A DNA stretch of 64,000 nt from Rugamonas rivuli (lineage in GTDB: Bacteria > Pseudomonadota > Gammaproteobacteria > Burkholderiales > Burkholderiaceae_D), in NCBI RefSeq assembly GCF_009380165.1, contig NZ_WHUF01000009.1, forward strand, positions 1-64,000. Reading direction: 5' to 3'. Shown here piece by piece: positions 63,901 to 64,000 of this stretch. Position 1 is the first letter of the stretch. Every line of letters starts with the position of its first letter. A model generated the notes under the pieces. The model did not search any database and was not told the DNA's origin. It worked only from the letters and a program-made list of their open reading frames with translations. The position numbers were made by a program, and so were the translations under genes.

Positions 63901-64000
63901 ACAGCACGACGGCCAGGTTGAAGCAGGCGGCGTAGACCAGCGGCGACGGCGTGTGGTCGATCCAGGCGCGGTACAGGGCGATGGCGGCGGGCAGTTGCCC
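60923..64000 (-). CDS. TPR-OGT (GT41)-GT2-methyltransferase triple fusion (5' end outside window)
   Basis: The frame is open to the window edge, with 1025 residues visible. The order is the same as in the gene at 54549: TPR, then OGT (RIGYLSSDFCSHAVSILTAE; SFNNNFKFTPDLFTVW with the conserved Lys; FNAGTTASDALWAGLPLLTC), a Pro-rich joint, GT2 (IPIVTVSYNAPDLIEALLRT; VLFLDSDVEI) and methyltransferase (VKVVELGCGDGAFAKAY). The two genes are paralogues with long near-identical stretches in the OGT and GT2 parts and more differences in the linker and methyltransferase. The TPR part probably continues upstream. Confidence 0.88.
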   Translation of the reverse strand, partial: GQLPAAIALYRAWIDHTPSPLVYAACFNLAVVLSNSGDDVGAEAVLRKAIAQNPGFVEARLNLGTLLERTGRPEDALAMWKTILTDEVQPDIKTNPTLYVQTLNNLGRLLEIRKRYPEAEAMLALSLRVDPQQANVMTHWVHLRQKQCEWPVYSGLEHISVATMMDGTSALAMLSASADPAQQLAAARRFVNEKVNAAVAPLTGQHGYGHGRLRIGYLSSDFCSHAVSILTAELYELHDRSKFEVYAFSWSREDGSPIRARVVKAMDHYIRIDKLSDEQAARTIRAHEIDILVDLHGLTLGARPNILAYRPAPVQLTYLGFPGSTGLPGVDYVIADEFLITPEMTKDFTEKPLYLPDTFQINDRQRLIAAKPTRASVNLPEDAFVFVSFNNNFKFTPDLFTVWMNILRRVPNSVLWLVADYPEVRENLYRYAEEAGIARERLIFNSRAVPAEYLARYQLADLFLDTFPFNAGTTASDALWAGLPLLTCAGQTFSSRMAGSLLRAVDLPQLITYNFADYEEKAVALANDPARIASMKRQLAANRLTCPLFDSPRFVRNLEAALQKVAKPAAPRLAAPEHAVRPQEPSEHPLAEPVRIADIPIVTVSYNAPDLIEALLRTLRQFYGNRVYVIDGSNPDVAEKIRAITDGYDNVEFIPFGYNIHHGPGMAWALNHLGLSGEVLFLDSDVEILKAGFLESLHSQLRPEMYGVGNVQWVNEVGHSRGADGIPYLHPACMLVNAEVMRQWPLPIKHGAPLLPAMLAMHQAGKSSLMHSVDWVRDDFAREPTRNYIKHDWQGTVIRTGGYHYDLPSANTVVNTDLLTFMPPTAVKVVELGCGDGAFAKAYRTRNPLANYTGIEADPAPAQAARPHCDFVFNLDIEHAGADLWDHVRGADCWVMDEALEATDDPWTLLQKVRTSIAPGGRIVATIRNFQHWSMQARLNVGDMRYGPGGIEKSRKRIFTRGAMLELFQQAGFQIAGGSARIIDEPAREKYLPAIRMMAGASGLDPVVAVEDALPWQYIVVAVAA

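Overview
The window is GC-rich, densely coded, and has short intergenic gaps and frequent ATGA start/stop overlaps. Codon use and gene content fit a betaproteobacterium of the Oxalobacteraceae type (Massilia, Duganella or Janthinobacterium-like). That placement is inferred from protein flavour, not from a marker gene.

Bases 1-18,200 are a mixed chromosomal region. It opens with the 3' end of a heavy-metal RND efflux operon (czcC'-czcB-czcA). Then come a hypothetical gene and an AraC regulator, a short AT-rich island flanked by a protease-gene remnant, a VOC protein, and a secreted phosphoesterase. The phosphoesterase is divergent from a di-heme peroxidase, with a Pho-box-like triple repeat between them. 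An unusual NodB deacetylase-caspase-TPR fusion follows, then a divergent DJ-1/GlxA pair, a small membrane protein, a retropepsin-like protease and an exported methyltransferase-like protein.

Bases 18,200-38,800 hold the most striking feature. Two consecutive genes of about 7.2 kb each encode proteins of about 2,400 residues, built almost entirely from a Ser/Thr-rich octapeptide repeated about 270 times. Both end in a calcium-binding EF-hand-like domain of the kind seen in RTX/FrpC-type type I secretion substrates. Each gene has its own higher-order period: 648 bp in the first and 651 bp in the second, with no length change over seven and eight intervals. Each gene ends in a strong terminator. 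They are followed by a type I secretion ABC transporter with a degenerate C39 domain, a HlyD adaptor, a translationally coupled SGNH hydrolase and a glycosyltransferase.

Bases 38,800-64,000 are one long minus-strand glycosylation region in two transcription blocks. The block from rfbF at 50,428 down to 38,781 makes a CDP-linked 3,6-dideoxy sugar (rfbF, rfbG, rfbH). It adds a YerE-like thiamine-diphosphate enzyme, an acylating acetaldehyde dehydrogenase, a 4-hydroxy-2-oxovalerate aldolase and two SDR enzymes, which suggests a branched-chain sugar. It ends with an FkbM methyltransferase and a glycosyltransferase/acetyltransferase fusion. The block from 64,000 to 50,547 carries three very large TPR-OGT (GT41, SPINDLY-like) proteins fused to GT2 domains, two of them also to methyltransferase domains. 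It also has an fdtA/fdtB/fdtC-like set for a dTDP-3-acetamido-3,6-dideoxyhexose, a GT2 and another SGNH protein.

My reading, which is inference, is that the region encodes a secreted, calcium-binding, heavily O-glycosylated repeat-protein surface layer or adhesin. The Ser/Thr of the octapeptides would be acceptors for the OGT-type enzymes, and the two nucleotide-sugar pathways would supply unusual decorating sugars.
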